Part shown: positions 1 to 8,508 of the stretch, one piece after another
How the letters are laid out: each line of letters opens with the position of its first letter
How positions within the stretch are numbered: the stretch's first letter is position 1
DNA from: Tetraselmis striata
Lineage: Eukaryota; Chlorophyta; Chlorodendrophyceae; Chlorodendrales; Chlorodendraceae
Direction of reading: 5' to 3'
Assembly: GCA_006384855.1 (NCBI GenBank)
Contig: VCJN01000610.1
Span: 1 to 64,000, forward strand
DNA length: 64,000 nucleotides
Notes under the pieces: generated by a model
Told to the model about the DNA's origin: nothing
The model's database searches: none
The model's input: only the letters and a program-made list of their open reading frames with translations
Program-made: the position numbers and the translations under genes

Positions 1-39
1 GCAGTTCCCTATAATTAGAAAATCAACACAGCAAGGCTC

Positions 40-1728
40 CTAAAAGCGGCCCGCATCCCGCATAAGGCGGGATGGATGAGTGATGCGCACACGGCTCAGA
101 GTCCGGGCCACGCCTGCACGTGTGTGTGTGGGTGATCCTCGGACGTGCTGTGCAGCTTCAGCAACGGGATGGCAGACGAATCTGCGCCGTCTGATGAGGC
201 AGCGAGCGCACTCTCGAGCGGCCAACAAGCTCAGGACCCCGAGGAAATCTCTTGCGAGCAAGGCCTCCTGGTGGGCCCGGGTGATGCACCGATTGCCCCG
301 CGATGAGAGGGCACCCCGATCCGCAGCCAAGCATGTGATACCACGCATTGTGCGGCGCACCCCCTTGCTCACCTCACCCACTGTGCCGAAAACCATGCCC
401 GTGTACTCCAACATATCCAGGATGTCTCGAAGAGGACCCTTCTGTCCGGGCTCCGTGTTGTGCCACGCCGCATCCCGCGCAGCCAACCCCCGTTGTATGT
501 CGCCCAACAGGGAGCGCTCAAACCGATCCACAGCCGTGGCCCGGGGCACTGCAGTGTACTTGACCCCGTACCGCATAGTCTTGAACTCCAGCAGCGTGGA
601 CTTCAAGCTCCGGGGATCATAACTCCCGGTCACGACGTTGAACGCCGGAAGGGAGAGGTCTGCGTCTGGCACTAGGTCCTTGAGTTCATCCCTTGGCACG
701 GTGTTGCCGAGAGGCACTGCCTGCTGGAACAAGTCATCCACCTCCCGCCGTACCGCGATACCTAGGTCGTGAACACAGTGATCGCGGAAGGCATCTGCGA
801 TAGCGTCGTGATGTACACGCCAGTGAGCGTCTCCAGGAGCCGGGAGGTTCATGAGCGCATCGCCGTATAGGTCAACATTGACGGGGTTGTGCTCCGTCGA
901 GGGCAGAATGATCTGGCTCCCAACCACCGGGGCCAAGCACGGGCTAGGCAGAAGGAAGTACCCGGCAACGACCTCCCGCAGCTCATGCGGAGTCATGGCT
1001 GTCCGCGCGGTGGGGATGGCCACTGTCCACATGCCTGACGCCGCGTCGAGCTGGTTGAACAAGATCCGTTCCCTACATGTGGCAGGGAGAGCGCACACCT
1101 CATTTCGAAGCCGAGAGTTGTTGGCCTGGTCTAGAAATGCCGTCAGCTCCTTTTGCGAGCCCGACGCAGCCTCCATTTCCCGCTCCATCTGGCGTGCATA
1201 TGCGTCGCCAAGATGGCCAGCAGTAGCCGCTTGGAGGCGGCCCCACACCTCGCGCATCTCCGCGGCGTAGCTGTCCGACCCATGAGCATCGTTGAGGAAG
1301 TGGTCATACTGGCGGGCGGAAGAAGGTGCGTTGAAGCTGCCTCGGCCAAGTACGGACCCGAGCTGTGGGTCGAAGAAACCAGGGGTGGGGGTGTTGGTGC
1401 CGGAGTTCCTAGTCAGGAACCTTGGGAGGACGGCATTCATGCAGCCGATGAAGGCGGCATCACGAACGGTAGCCATGCGGCGGATGCCAGCTCCGCCCCT
1501 CAACCGAGTGGGGAGGTGAAGCCTGCTGCGCGCCCTGGCCACTGCATCCTCGCTCAAGGTAGCCACCTCCGCTGCCATCAGGTCGGGGTCGTGCAAAAGC
1601 TCCGCCAAGAAATCGGTGACCACCGGATTGGTGTCGGTGCCGTACGTGGAGGGATCAAAAGAGACCCCTAGCACCGGTTCGACCGCCGCGAGGATGGTGG
1701 CGTCCACCGCCTCCGCAAAGGCCTCCAC
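40..1728 (-). CDS. LINE restriction-like endonuclease region (copy 3)
   Basis: A third 562-residue endonuclease-bearing frame. It differs from copy 2 by one base that I could find (position 1178, Met instead of Val in the MEREMEAAS segment). The catalytic motif set is intact. The element's 3' end is cut off by the window edge, so the array may continue leftwards. Confidence 0.7.
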   Translation of the reverse strand: MEAFAEAVDATILAAVEPVLGVSFDPSTYGTDTNPVVTDFLAELLHDPDLMAAEVATLSEDAVARARSRLHLPTRLRGGAGIRRMATVRDAAFIGCMNAVLPRFLTRNSGTNTPTPGFFDPQLGSVLGRGSFNAPSSARQYDHFLNDAHGSDSYAAEMREVWGRLQAATAGHLGDAYARQMEREMEAASGSQKELTAFLDQANNSRLRNEVCALPATCRERILFNQLDAASGMWTVAIPTARTAMTPHELREVVAGYFLLPSPCLAPVVGSQIILPSTEHNPVNVDLYGDALMNLPAPGDAHWRVHHDAIADAFRDHCVHDLGIAVRREVDDLFQQAVPLGNTVPRDELKDLVPDADLSLPAFNVVTGSYDPRSLKSTLLEFKTMRYGVKYTAVPRATAVDRFERSLLGDIQRGLAARDAAWHNTEPGQKGPLRDILDMLEYTGMVFGTVGEVSKGVRRTMRGITCLAADRGALSSRGNRCITRAHQEALLARDFLGVLSLLAARECARCLIRRRRFVCHPVAEAAQHVRGSPTHTRAGVARTLSRVRITHPSRLMRDAGRF

Positions 1729-2074
1729 CTCGGACGGAAGACAATTTATTGCGGAGCCAATGCCCCGCCTTGTGTTGCATGCAATGCTTGAGCAGGGCCC
1801 ATGCGTGGTAATGCAAGGCGTGGGTGTACCGACGGCTGGGCTTGGCAGATAGAAGCTTGCTCAGGCTAGCGTCCTTCTCCTCTCGTAGCTCCTCCGCCTT
1901 GCCGCGCATGTACGCATGCACATACTCTGGCGATCCGAGCGGCACGTTGAGGACCGCGATGCCGTGATGGCCATCTAGCTCGGGCCACTCGATGTCGGCC
2001 GGAGCCTCACGCCGCGCGGCATCCATGTCTGCGCTGTACGCCTGCATCTTGTCGAAGCGCACCTCAAACCCCAC
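1655..2074 (-). CDS. truncated RT tail (copy 3)
   Basis: A third copy of the 139-residue RT C-terminus, cut at exactly the same point as copy 2 (near 2089) and joined to the same 45-bp linker. The shared breakpoint shows that copies 2 and 3 arose by duplication of one truncated unit rather than by two separate insertions. Confidence 0.75.
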   Translation of the reverse strand: MGFEVRFDKMQAYSADMDAARREAPADIEWPELDGHHGIAVLNVPLGSPEYVHAYMRGKAEELREEKDASLSKLLSAKPSRRYTHALHYHAWALLKHCMQHKAGHWLRNKLSSVRGGGLCGGGGRHHPRGGRTGARGLF

Positions 2075-2174
2075 GGACGCCTTGATGGACGTTTCTAGTA
2101 CGCAGACGCGCGTACTGGTGTGAATTACAAAAAGGGCAGTTCCCTATAATTAGAAAATCAACACAGCAAGGCTC

Positions 2175-3863
2175 CTAAAAGCGGCCCGCATCCCGCATAA
2201 GGCGGGATGGATGAGTGATGCGCACACGGCTCAGAGTCCGGGCCACGCCTGCACGTGTGTGTGTGGGTGATCCTCGGACGTGCTGTGCAGCTTCAGCAAC
2301 GGGATGGCAGACGAATCTGCGCCGTCTGATGAGGCAGCGAGCGCACTCTCGAGCGGCCAACAAGCTCAGGACCCCGAGGAAATCTCTTGCGAGCAAGGCC
2401 TCCTGGTGGGCCCGGGTGATGCACCGATTGCCCCGCGATGAGAGGGCACCCCGATCCGCAGCCAAGCATGTGATACCACGCATTGTGCGGCGCACCCCCT
2501 TGCTCACCTCACCCACTGTGCCGAAAACCATGCCCGTGTACTCCAACATATCCAGGATGTCTCGAAGAGGACCCTTCTGTCCGGGCTCCGTGTTGTGCCA
2601 CGCCGCATCCCGCGCAGCCAACCCCCGTTGTATGTCGCCCAACAGGGAGCGCTCAAACCGATCCACAGCCGTGGCCCGGGGCACTGCAGTGTACTTGACC
2701 CCGTACCGCATAGTCTTGAACTCCAGCAGCGTGGACTTCAAGCTCCGGGGATCATAACTCCCGGTCACGACGTTGAACGCCGGAAGGGAGAGGTCTGCGT
2801 CTGGCACTAGGTCCTTGAGTTCATCCCTTGGCACGGTGTTGCCGAGAGGCACTGCCTGCTGGAACAAGTCATCCACCTCCCGCCGTACCGCGATACCTAG
2901 GTCGTGAACACAGTGATCGCGGAAGGCATCTGCGATAGCGTCGTGATGTACACGCCAGTGAGCGTCTCCAGGAGCCGGGAGGTTCATGAGCGCATCGCCG
3001 TATAGGTCAACATTGACGGGGTTGTGCTCCGTCGAGGGCAGAATGATCTGGCTCCCAACCACCGGGGCCAAGCACGGGCTAGGCAGAAGGAAGTACCCGG
3101 CAACGACCTCCCGCAGCTCATGCGGAGTCATGGCTGTCCGCGCGGTGGGGATGGCCACTGTCCACATGCCTGACGCCGCGTCGAGCTGGTTGAACAAGAT
3201 CCGTTCCCTACATGTGGCAGGGAGAGCGCACACCTCATTTCGAAGCCGAGAGTTGTTGGCCTGGTCTAGAAATGCCGTCAGCTCCTTTTGCGAGCCCGAC
3301 GCAGCCTCCACTTCCCGCTCCATCTGGCGTGCATATGCGTCGCCAAGATGGCCAGCAGTAGCCGCTTGGAGGCGGCCCCACACCTCGCGCATCTCCGCGG
3401 CGTAGCTGTCCGACCCATGAGCATCGTTGAGGAAGTGGTCATACTGGCGGGCGGAAGAAGGTGCGTTGAAGCTGCCTCGGCCAAGTACGGACCCGAGCTG
3501 TGGGTCGAAGAAACCAGGGGTGGGGGTGTTGGTGCCGGAGTTCCTAGTCAGGAACCTTGGGAGGACGGCATTCATGCAGCCGATGAAGGCGGCATCACGA
3601 ACGGTAGCCATGCGGCGGATGCCAGCTCCGCCCCTCAACCGAGTGGGGAGGTGAAGCCTGCTGCGCGCCCTGGCCACTGCATCCTCGCTCAAGGTAGCCA
3701 CCTCCGCTGCCATCAGGTCGGGGTCGTGCAAAAGCTCCGCCAAGAAATCGGTGACCACCGGATTGGTGTCGGTGCCGTACGTGGAGGGATCAAAAGAGAC
3801 CCCTAGCACCGGTTCGACCGCCGCGAGGATGGTGGCGTCCACCGCCTCCGCAAAGGCCTCCAC
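2175..3863 (-). CDS. LINE restriction-like endonuclease region (copy 2)
   Basis: A second copy of the 562-residue endonuclease-bearing frame, 2135 bp away from the first and differing by only a few bases (for example Val instead of Ala in the MREVWGR segment). The PD...D and LLEFKT motifs are intact. It belongs to a 5'-truncated element and has no RT core, so it is a passenger of the duplication rather than an independent gene. Confidence 0.7.
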   Translation of the reverse strand: MEAFAEAVDATILAAVEPVLGVSFDPSTYGTDTNPVVTDFLAELLHDPDLMAAEVATLSEDAVARARSRLHLPTRLRGGAGIRRMATVRDAAFIGCMNAVLPRFLTRNSGTNTPTPGFFDPQLGSVLGRGSFNAPSSARQYDHFLNDAHGSDSYAAEMREVWGRLQAATAGHLGDAYARQMEREVEAASGSQKELTAFLDQANNSRLRNEVCALPATCRERILFNQLDAASGMWTVAIPTARTAMTPHELREVVAGYFLLPSPCLAPVVGSQIILPSTEHNPVNVDLYGDALMNLPAPGDAHWRVHHDAIADAFRDHCVHDLGIAVRREVDDLFQQAVPLGNTVPRDELKDLVPDADLSLPAFNVVTGSYDPRSLKSTLLEFKTMRYGVKYTAVPRATAVDRFERSLLGDIQRGLAARDAAWHNTEPGQKGPLRDILDMLEYTGMVFGTVGEVSKGVRRTMRGITCLAADRGALSSRGNRCITRAHQEALLARDFLGVLSLLAARECARCLIRRRRFVCHPVAEAAQHVRGSPTHTRAGVARTLSRVRITHPSRLMRDAGRF

Positions 3864-4209
3864 CTCGGACGGAAGACAATTTATTGCGGAGCCAATGCCC
3901 CGCCTTGTGTTGCATGCAATGCTTGAGCAGGGCCCATGCGTGGTAATGCAAGGCGTGGGTGTACCGACGGCTGGGCTTGGCAGATAGAAGCTTGCTCAGG
4001 CTAGCGTCCTTCTCCTCTCGTAGCTCCTCCGCCTTGCCGCGCATGTACGCATGCACATACTCTGGCGATCCGAGCGGCACGTTGAGGACCGCGATGCCGT
4101 GATGGCCATCTAGCTCGGGCCACTCGATGTCGGCCGGAGCCTCACGCCGCGCGGCATCCATGTCTGCGCTGTACGCCTGCATCTTGTCGAAGCGCACCTC
4201 AAACCCCAC
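3790..4209 (-). CDS. truncated RT tail (copy 2)
   Basis: This is the C-terminal 139 residues of the LINE reverse transcriptase, identical in protein sequence to the corresponding part of the long copy. The RT is cut near 4224: the catalytic motifs A, B and C are absent, and 45 bp of unrelated linker joins it to the 3' end of the long copy. It is 5'-truncated and cannot encode a polymerase. Confidence 0.75.
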   Translation of the reverse strand: MGFEVRFDKMQAYSADMDAARREAPADIEWPELDGHHGIAVLNVPLGSPEYVHAYMRGKAEELREEKDASLSKLLSAKPSRRYTHALHYHAWALLKHCMQHKAGHWLRNKLSSVRGGGLCGGGGRHHPRGGRTGARGLF

Positions 4210-4309
4210 GGACGCCTTGATGGACGTTTCTAGTACGCAGACGCGCGTACTGGTGTGAATTACAAAAAGGGCAGTTCCCTATAATTAGAAAATCAACACA
4301 GCAAGGCTC

Positions 4310-5998
4310 CTAAAAGCGGCCCGCATCCCGCATAAGGCGGGATGGATGAGTGATGCGCACACGGCTCAGAGTCCGGGCCACGCCTGCACGTGTGTGTGTG
4401 GGTGATCCTCGGACGTGCTGTGCAGCTTCAGCAACGGGATGGCAGACGAATCTGCGCCGTCTGATGAGGCAGCGAGCGCACTCTCGAGCGGCCAACAAGC
4501 TCAGGACCCCGAGGAAATCTCTTGCGAGCAAGGCCTCCTGGTGGGCCCGGGTGATGCACCGATTGCCCCGCGATGAGAGGGCACCCCGATCCGCAGCCAA
4601 GCATGTGATACCACGCATTGTGCGGCGCACCCCCTTGCTCACCTCACCCACTGTGCCGAAAACCATGCCCGTGTACTCCAACATATCCAGGATGTCTCGA
4701 AGAGGACCCTTCTGTCCGGGCTCCGTGTTGTGCCACGCCGCATCCCGCGCAGCCAACCCCCGTTGTATGTCGCCCAACAGGGAGCGCTCAAACCGATCCA
4801 CAGCCGTGGCCCGGGGCACTGCAGTGTACTTGACCCCGTACCGCATAGTCTTGAACTCCAGCAGCGTGGACTTCAAGCTCCGGGGATCATAACTCCCGGT
4901 CACGACGTTGAACGCCGGAAGGGAGAGGTCTGCGTCTGGCACTAGGTCCTTGAGTTCATCCCTTGGCACGGTGTTGCCGAGAGGCACTGCCTGCTGGAAC
5001 AAGTCATCCACCTCCCGCCGTACCGCGATACCTAGGTCGTGAACACAGTGATCGCGGAAGGCATCTGCGATAGCGTCGTGATGTACACGCCAGTGAGCGT
5101 CTCCAGGAGCCGGGAGGTTCATGAGCGCATCGCCGTATAGGTCAACATTGACGGGGTTGTGCTCCGTCGAGGGCAGAATGATCTGGCTCCCAACCACCGG
5201 GGCCAAGCACGGGCTAGGCAGAAGGAAGTACCCGGCAACGACCTCCCGCAGCTCATGCGGAGTCATGGCTGTCCGCGCGGTGGGGATGGCCACAGTCCAC
5301 ATGCCTGACGCCGCGTCGAGCTGGTTGAACAAGATCCGTTCCCTACATGTGGCAGGGAGAGCGCACACCTCATTTCGAAGCCGAGAGTTGTTGGCCTGGT
5401 CTAGAAATGCCGTCAGCTCCTTTTGCGAGCCCGACGCAGCCTCCACTTCCCGCTCCATCTGGCGTGCATATGCGTCGCCAAGATGGCCAGCAGTAGCCGC
5501 TTGGAGGCGGCCCCACGCCTCGCGCATCTCCGCGGCGTAGCTGTCCGACCCATGAGCATCGTTGAGGAAGTGGTCATACTGGCGGGCGGAAGAAGGTGCG
5601 TTGAAGCTGCCTCGGCCAAGTACGGACCCGAGCTGTGGGTCGAAGAAACCAGGGGTGGGGGTGTTGGTGCCGGAGTTCCTAGTCAGGAACCTTGGGAGGA
5701 CGGCATTCATGCAGCCGATGAAGGCGGCATCACGAACGGTAGCCATGCGGCGGATGCCAGCTCCGCCCCTCAACCGAGTGGGGAGGTGAAGCCTGCTGCG
5801 CGCCCTGGCCACTGCATCCTCGCTCAAGGTAGCCACCTCCGCTGCCATCAGGTCGGGGTCGTGCAAAAGCTCCGCCAAGAAATCGGTGACCACCGGATTG
5901 GTGTCGGTGCCGTACGTGGAGGGATCAAAAGAGACCCCTAGCACCGGTTCGACCGCCGCGAGGATGGTGGCGTCCACCGCCTCCGCAAAGGCCTCCAC
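4310..5998 (-). CDS. LINE C-terminal region with restriction-like endonuclease (copy 1, attached to the long RT)
   Basis: This 562-residue frame continues the LINE polyprotein. Residues 85-240 are the usual post-RT linker, including a MWTVAIPT block. Residues 295-385 form a restriction-like endonuclease fold signature: HWRVHHDAIADAF (302-314), a Glu near 329, VPDADL (353-358) and LLEFKT (379-384), giving the PD...D...ExK metal-binding set that nicks target DNA. The Cys/His cluster that normally precedes this domain looks degenerate (C264 and few other Cys). The last ~100 residues are basic and low in complexity and may be 3' UTR read as protein. Relative to the next copy it has at least three base changes (near 5294, 5517 and 6019). 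Confidence 0.75.
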   Translation of the reverse strand: MEAFAEAVDATILAAVEPVLGVSFDPSTYGTDTNPVVTDFLAELLHDPDLMAAEVATLSEDAVARARSRLHLPTRLRGGAGIRRMATVRDAAFIGCMNAVLPRFLTRNSGTNTPTPGFFDPQLGSVLGRGSFNAPSSARQYDHFLNDAHGSDSYAAEMREAWGRLQAATAGHLGDAYARQMEREVEAASGSQKELTAFLDQANNSRLRNEVCALPATCRERILFNQLDAASGMWTVAIPTARTAMTPHELREVVAGYFLLPSPCLAPVVGSQIILPSTEHNPVNVDLYGDALMNLPAPGDAHWRVHHDAIADAFRDHCVHDLGIAVRREVDDLFQQAVPLGNTVPRDELKDLVPDADLSLPAFNVVTGSYDPRSLKSTLLEFKTMRYGVKYTAVPRATAVDRFERSLLGDIQRGLAARDAAWHNTEPGQKGPLRDILDMLEYTGMVFGTVGEVSKGVRRTMRGITCLAADRGALSSRGNRCITRAHQEALLARDFLGVLSLLAARECARCLIRRRRFVCHPVAEAAQHVRGSPTHTRAGVARTLSRVRITHPSRLMRDAGRF

Positions 5999-7355
5999 CT
6001 CGGACGGAAGACAATTTATTACGGAGCCAATGCCCCGCCTTGTGTTGCATGCAATGCTTGAGCAGGGCCCATGCGTGGTAATGCAAGGCGTGGGTGTACC
6101 GACGGCTGGGCTTGGCAGATAGAAGCTTGCTCAGGCTAGCGTCCTTCTCCTCTCGTAGCTCCTCCGCCTTGCCGCGCATGTACGCATGCACATACTCTGG
6201 CGATCCGAGCGGCACGTTGAGGACCGCGATGCCGTGATGGCCATCTAGCTCGGGCCACTCGATGTCGGCCGGAGCCTCACGCCGCGCGGCATCCATGTCT
6301 GCGCTGTACGCCTGCATCTTGTCGAAGCGCACCTCAAACCCCACGGACGCCTTGATGGACGTGCGGAAGGCGTGAAGAGCCGGCCAAACGTGCTCCGGAA
6401 GGCCCACCAAAAATCCATCGTCGGCGTTGAAGCGCGCCGTCCCGTCATTGACCTCCAACGTGGTATCACACTTCTGCACCTCGGGGTGAATCGCGACGCA
6501 AAAGGAAGTCGTGGCCAAAGGTGCGCCCTGTTGCACGCCGTCCTCCGACCGCAGAGGGGCGGACCGGTCGTCCACGACCAGATACGAATCCGTGGAGAGG
6601 GAGGCTAGGAGCGCAGGGATGACAGGGTGTAGTGGAGAGCAATCGATGTGGCGTTGGATGATGGTGCGGCGCCATGCCTCGTTGTAAGCGTTGCGAAGAT
6701 CGGTGTGGACGATGACGGCACGTGGGCCAAGCTTCTCGGCGATGAGTCGGACGCCGTGGATGAGCATAGAGTCGCCCGCGGGAATGCCAACGCCGAGCTG
6801 AGATGGAGCGAGCACCGACACGTATGCCTCCTTCATGTTGTCCACCACTGCCCGCTTCGCTGCGCGCCGCTCCGCCTCCCCGACTGCCACAGGCCGCACG
6901 TCCGGGGCCCTCCCCTCGCCTAGCTTCTTGACAGGTGCCACGAGCCTAGCAGAGGCGAAGTGCCGGTTGAACCACCCGGGCAAGCGACCTTGGAGGTACA
7001 TGGAGGCAACCTCCGACATGGCGCGGACTGCCGCAGGCCCGGACGCCGGGGCGTATTCGCCCACCAAGCAGCGGAGATACTCGTTGCGCATGCCTGAGGG
7101 CCCCGCTGCTACGTGCTGCTTGAGTTGCTGGTACGGCACGCGCAGGTCCACCGTCAGGGCGGCCTCGTCCACCGGAATGTCATACGCGGCGTCTGGGATC
7201 GGGTGGCTACGGGACGGGTGCTTGTCGCGCAGCTGGGCGAGGATAGCAGGATCGGGACAAGCCGCCCATACCCTTAGAAGATAGTCGGCCCGCCGCTCGG
7301 GAGAGCTCTCCGTCCTCCACAACGGTGTCCGCGGTGCCCACGAGCAGCGCCGCAA
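5925..7355 (-). CDS. LINE reverse transcriptase domain
   Basis: This 476-residue frame encodes an RNA-directed DNA polymerase that would copy the element RNA at a nicked chromosomal site. Visible motifs are GPSGMRNEYL (residues 85-94), VRPVAVGEAERRAAKRAV (153-170), motif A VIVHTDLRNAYNEA with the catalytic Asp at 219, motif B GVQQGAPL (273-280) and motif C FNADDGFLVG with the Asp pair at 312-313. The 'RPxAVGExxRR' block is typical of a large algal/oomycete/fungal LINE group. The true N-terminus lies in the preceding frame. The C-terminal end overlaps the endonuclease frame by 74 nt in another phase; all three copies share that layout, so the shift predates the array or is an intrinsic feature of this family. 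Confidence 0.85.
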   Translation of the reverse strand: MRRCSWAPRTPLWRTESSPERRADYLLRVWAACPDPAILAQLRDKHPSRSHPIPDAAYDIPVDEAALTVDLRVPYQQLKQHVAAGPSGMRNEYLRCLVGEYAPASGPAAVRAMSEVASMYLQGRLPGWFNRHFASARLVAPVKKLGEGRAPDVRPVAVGEAERRAAKRAVVDNMKEAYVSVLAPSQLGVGIPAGDSMLIHGVRLIAEKLGPRAVIVHTDLRNAYNEAWRRTIIQRHIDCSPLHPVIPALLASLSTDSYLVVDDRSAPLRSEDGVQQGAPLATTSFCVAIHPEVQKCDTTLEVNDGTARFNADDGFLVGLPEHVWPALHAFRTSIKASVGFEVRFDKMQAYSADMDAARREAPADIEWPELDGHHGIAVLNVPLGSPEYVHAYMRGKAEELREEKDASLSKLLSAKPSRRYTHALHYHAWALLKHCMQHKAGHWLRNKLSSVRGGGLCGGGGRHHPRGGRTGARGLF

Positions 7356-7998
7356 AGAGATTGGCGTCCGTTCGACGCTGGCGGGCGTGTCCGGCGTAGA
7401 ACGCCTCAGTGCGCGCGTCGTCCCATGAGCGCACTAGTTCGGTCATGCGCCTCTCCGCGAAAGCGCGGAAGCGCCACGCCAAGGCTTGTAGCCGCCGCCG
7501 CCCGCCTCGGCTCGGGGCCCTAAGCAACAATTGCGGCAGCATGTACTTCCACTTCAACGCCCTATCCAACACCACGGGGTCGCCGGCCTCCACCGCCGCC
7601 ACCACCCGCTCATTCACGCAGCGTTGTGCCTCCGCCCACGCTTCTTGAAAGTCAATAGGCACCGCCGTTTCCATGGACATCTCCGCCGGCATGTGCACCA
7701 TGTCCACGTCGGAGAGGTGGTCCACCGCACCCCACCCCACCCCGTCGCCGGCTGGAGACGGGCGAGTAGGGGGGGGGGGGGGGGGCGGATACCCAGCCCG
7801 TGAGGCCTGGCTACCGGGATGGCCGGCCGGTGCACCCACCTCCGGCGGCGTGGGGGCAACAACCGGGGGCGCTGCGACGCCCCGGAACGCAGAGACGGAC
7901 GGCAATGCGGGCGATGGCAGCACTGACGATTGTCCACCTCCACCGGCGCGGCGCGCCCCCCGACGGCGGTGCCGCTCGGCCAGCACGGCGCGCGCCAT
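7207..7998 (-). CDS. LINE N-terminal region (unnamed, Pro-rich then helical)
   Basis: This 263-residue frame precedes the RT in the same element. Its first third is Pro/Ala/Gly-rich and includes a run of prolines encoded by a G tract at about 7771-7784. The rest is helical and has the layout seen just upstream of the RT in related algal and oomycete elements: a KWKYMLPQLLL segment, an Arg-rich helix, and a C-terminal DGELSRAAGRLSSKG segment that resembles the common 'SRAxRxLxS.G' block. The following RT frame overlaps its last 149 nt in another frame, so a frameshift separates the two. No zinc-finger pattern is visible. Its function is inferred from position only. Confidence 0.55.
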   Translation of the reverse strand: MARAVLAERHRRRGARRAGGGGQSSVLPSPALPSVSAFRGVAAPPVVAPTPPEVGAPAGHPGSQASRAGYPPPPPPPTRPSPAGDGVGWGAVDHLSDVDMVHMPAEMSMETAVPIDFQEAWAEAQRCVNERVVAAVEAGDPVVLDRALKWKYMLPQLLLRAPSRGGRRRLQALAWRFRAFAERRMTELVRSWDDARTEAFYAGHARQRRTDANLFAALLVGTADTVVEDGELSRAAGRLSSKGMGGLSRSCYPRPAARQAPVP

Positions 7999-8237
7999 GG
8001 CTAGCCACGCGGCGGCGACCTCAGTGTCACCACGTCGGCCGGGTGGTGCCTGACGCGGGCGGGTTGGAGCGACCTGGCTGCGGCGTTAATCCACGGCGCC
8101 CACCCGGCGCCCGCGGCGACGCCAGCGACTGAAAGCGCGTTGGCGACTGTCCAAGCCGCTGCCGGCGCTACGCCCCGCCGCGCCGGCCCGCTGTCGTGTA
8201 GCCTGCCGCGCCCGTCGCTTACTGGTAGTACCCGTGC

Positions 8238-8496
8238 GGTACATCCCTTGTCCGCTCGGTTGAGCGGTCGTGTCGTACGCGAGAGGTCCCAGTATCGTCG
8301 TTTCCTCGCCGATGTATTTTCGGCAATATCGTCCCGGCGTGTCCTGGGTTTACCCGGTTGATGCATTAGCCCTTCGGGGTTCGAATGAGGCAATGGTCTA
8401 CGGGCTATGCCAGACCTACGACTGCAGTTGGCGCAAGAGGTCAAAAGTGTTGGGGCGGCTTCGGCCGATGTCCCGGGGCGAACTTTACTTTACTTT
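8238..8496 (+). mobile_element. SINE, full-length copy with 12-bp target-site duplication
   Basis: A 259-bp element flanked by the perfect direct repeat tagtacccgtgc (8226-8237 and 8497-8508). It ends in a short (ACTTT)n-type tail and contains GGTTCGAAT (around 8378), which matches the tRNA/Pol III B box, and an upstream GGTTGAGCGGTC that resembles an A box. It has no coding capacity. A second copy lies at 35952-36152. The duplications, tail and B box together identify a tRNA-related SINE; its partner LINE is unknown, and its tail does not resemble the 3' end of the LINE at its left. Confidence 0.7.
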
Positions 8497-8508
8497 TAGT
8501 ACCCGTGC

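Larger units (their letters stand above)
1..6360. repeat. 2135-bp head-to-tail tandem array
   Basis: The sequence starting gcagttccctataattag at position 1 recurs at 2136 and 4271, and every unit keeps the same order of features. Units 1 and 2 are complete; unit 3 matches up to about 6360, where the long LINE copy continues instead of the 45-bp linker. Only about four substitutions were found over more than 6 kb of comparison, so the array is very young (or partly an assembly product). Confidence 0.9.
1..8225 (-). mobile_element. RLE-type LINE, one long copy plus two truncated head-to-tail copies
   Basis: A minus-strand non-LTR retrotransposon. Reading leftwards from about 8 kb there is an N-terminal Pro-rich/helical region (7998-7207), a reverse transcriptase (7355-5925) and a C-terminal domain ending in a restriction-like endonuclease (5998-4310), then a short 3' region ending near 4227-4271. 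Two further copies (about 4224-2092 and 2089 to the left edge) begin at the same point inside the RT and carry only the RT tail and the endonuclease part. The domain order and the PD...D...ExK motif place it with RLE-bearing LINEs (R2/NeSL/Utopia-like broad group); I cannot name the clade. The 5' end is not defined; a SINE duplication at 8226-8237 limits it on the right. Neighbouring reading frames do not line up, so this copy is probably not functional as written. Confidence 0.8.

Noticed and set aside
80-622. Plus-strand 180-residue frame (and its copies at 2215 and 4350)
   Set aside because: Antisense shadow of the LINE endonuclease region; Arg/Ser-rich, random composition and repeated only because the array is repeated.
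8378-8386. tRNA gene suggested by the GGTTCGAAT box
   Set aside because: No cloverleaf can be folded around it; the repeat ends and target duplications show a SINE instead.
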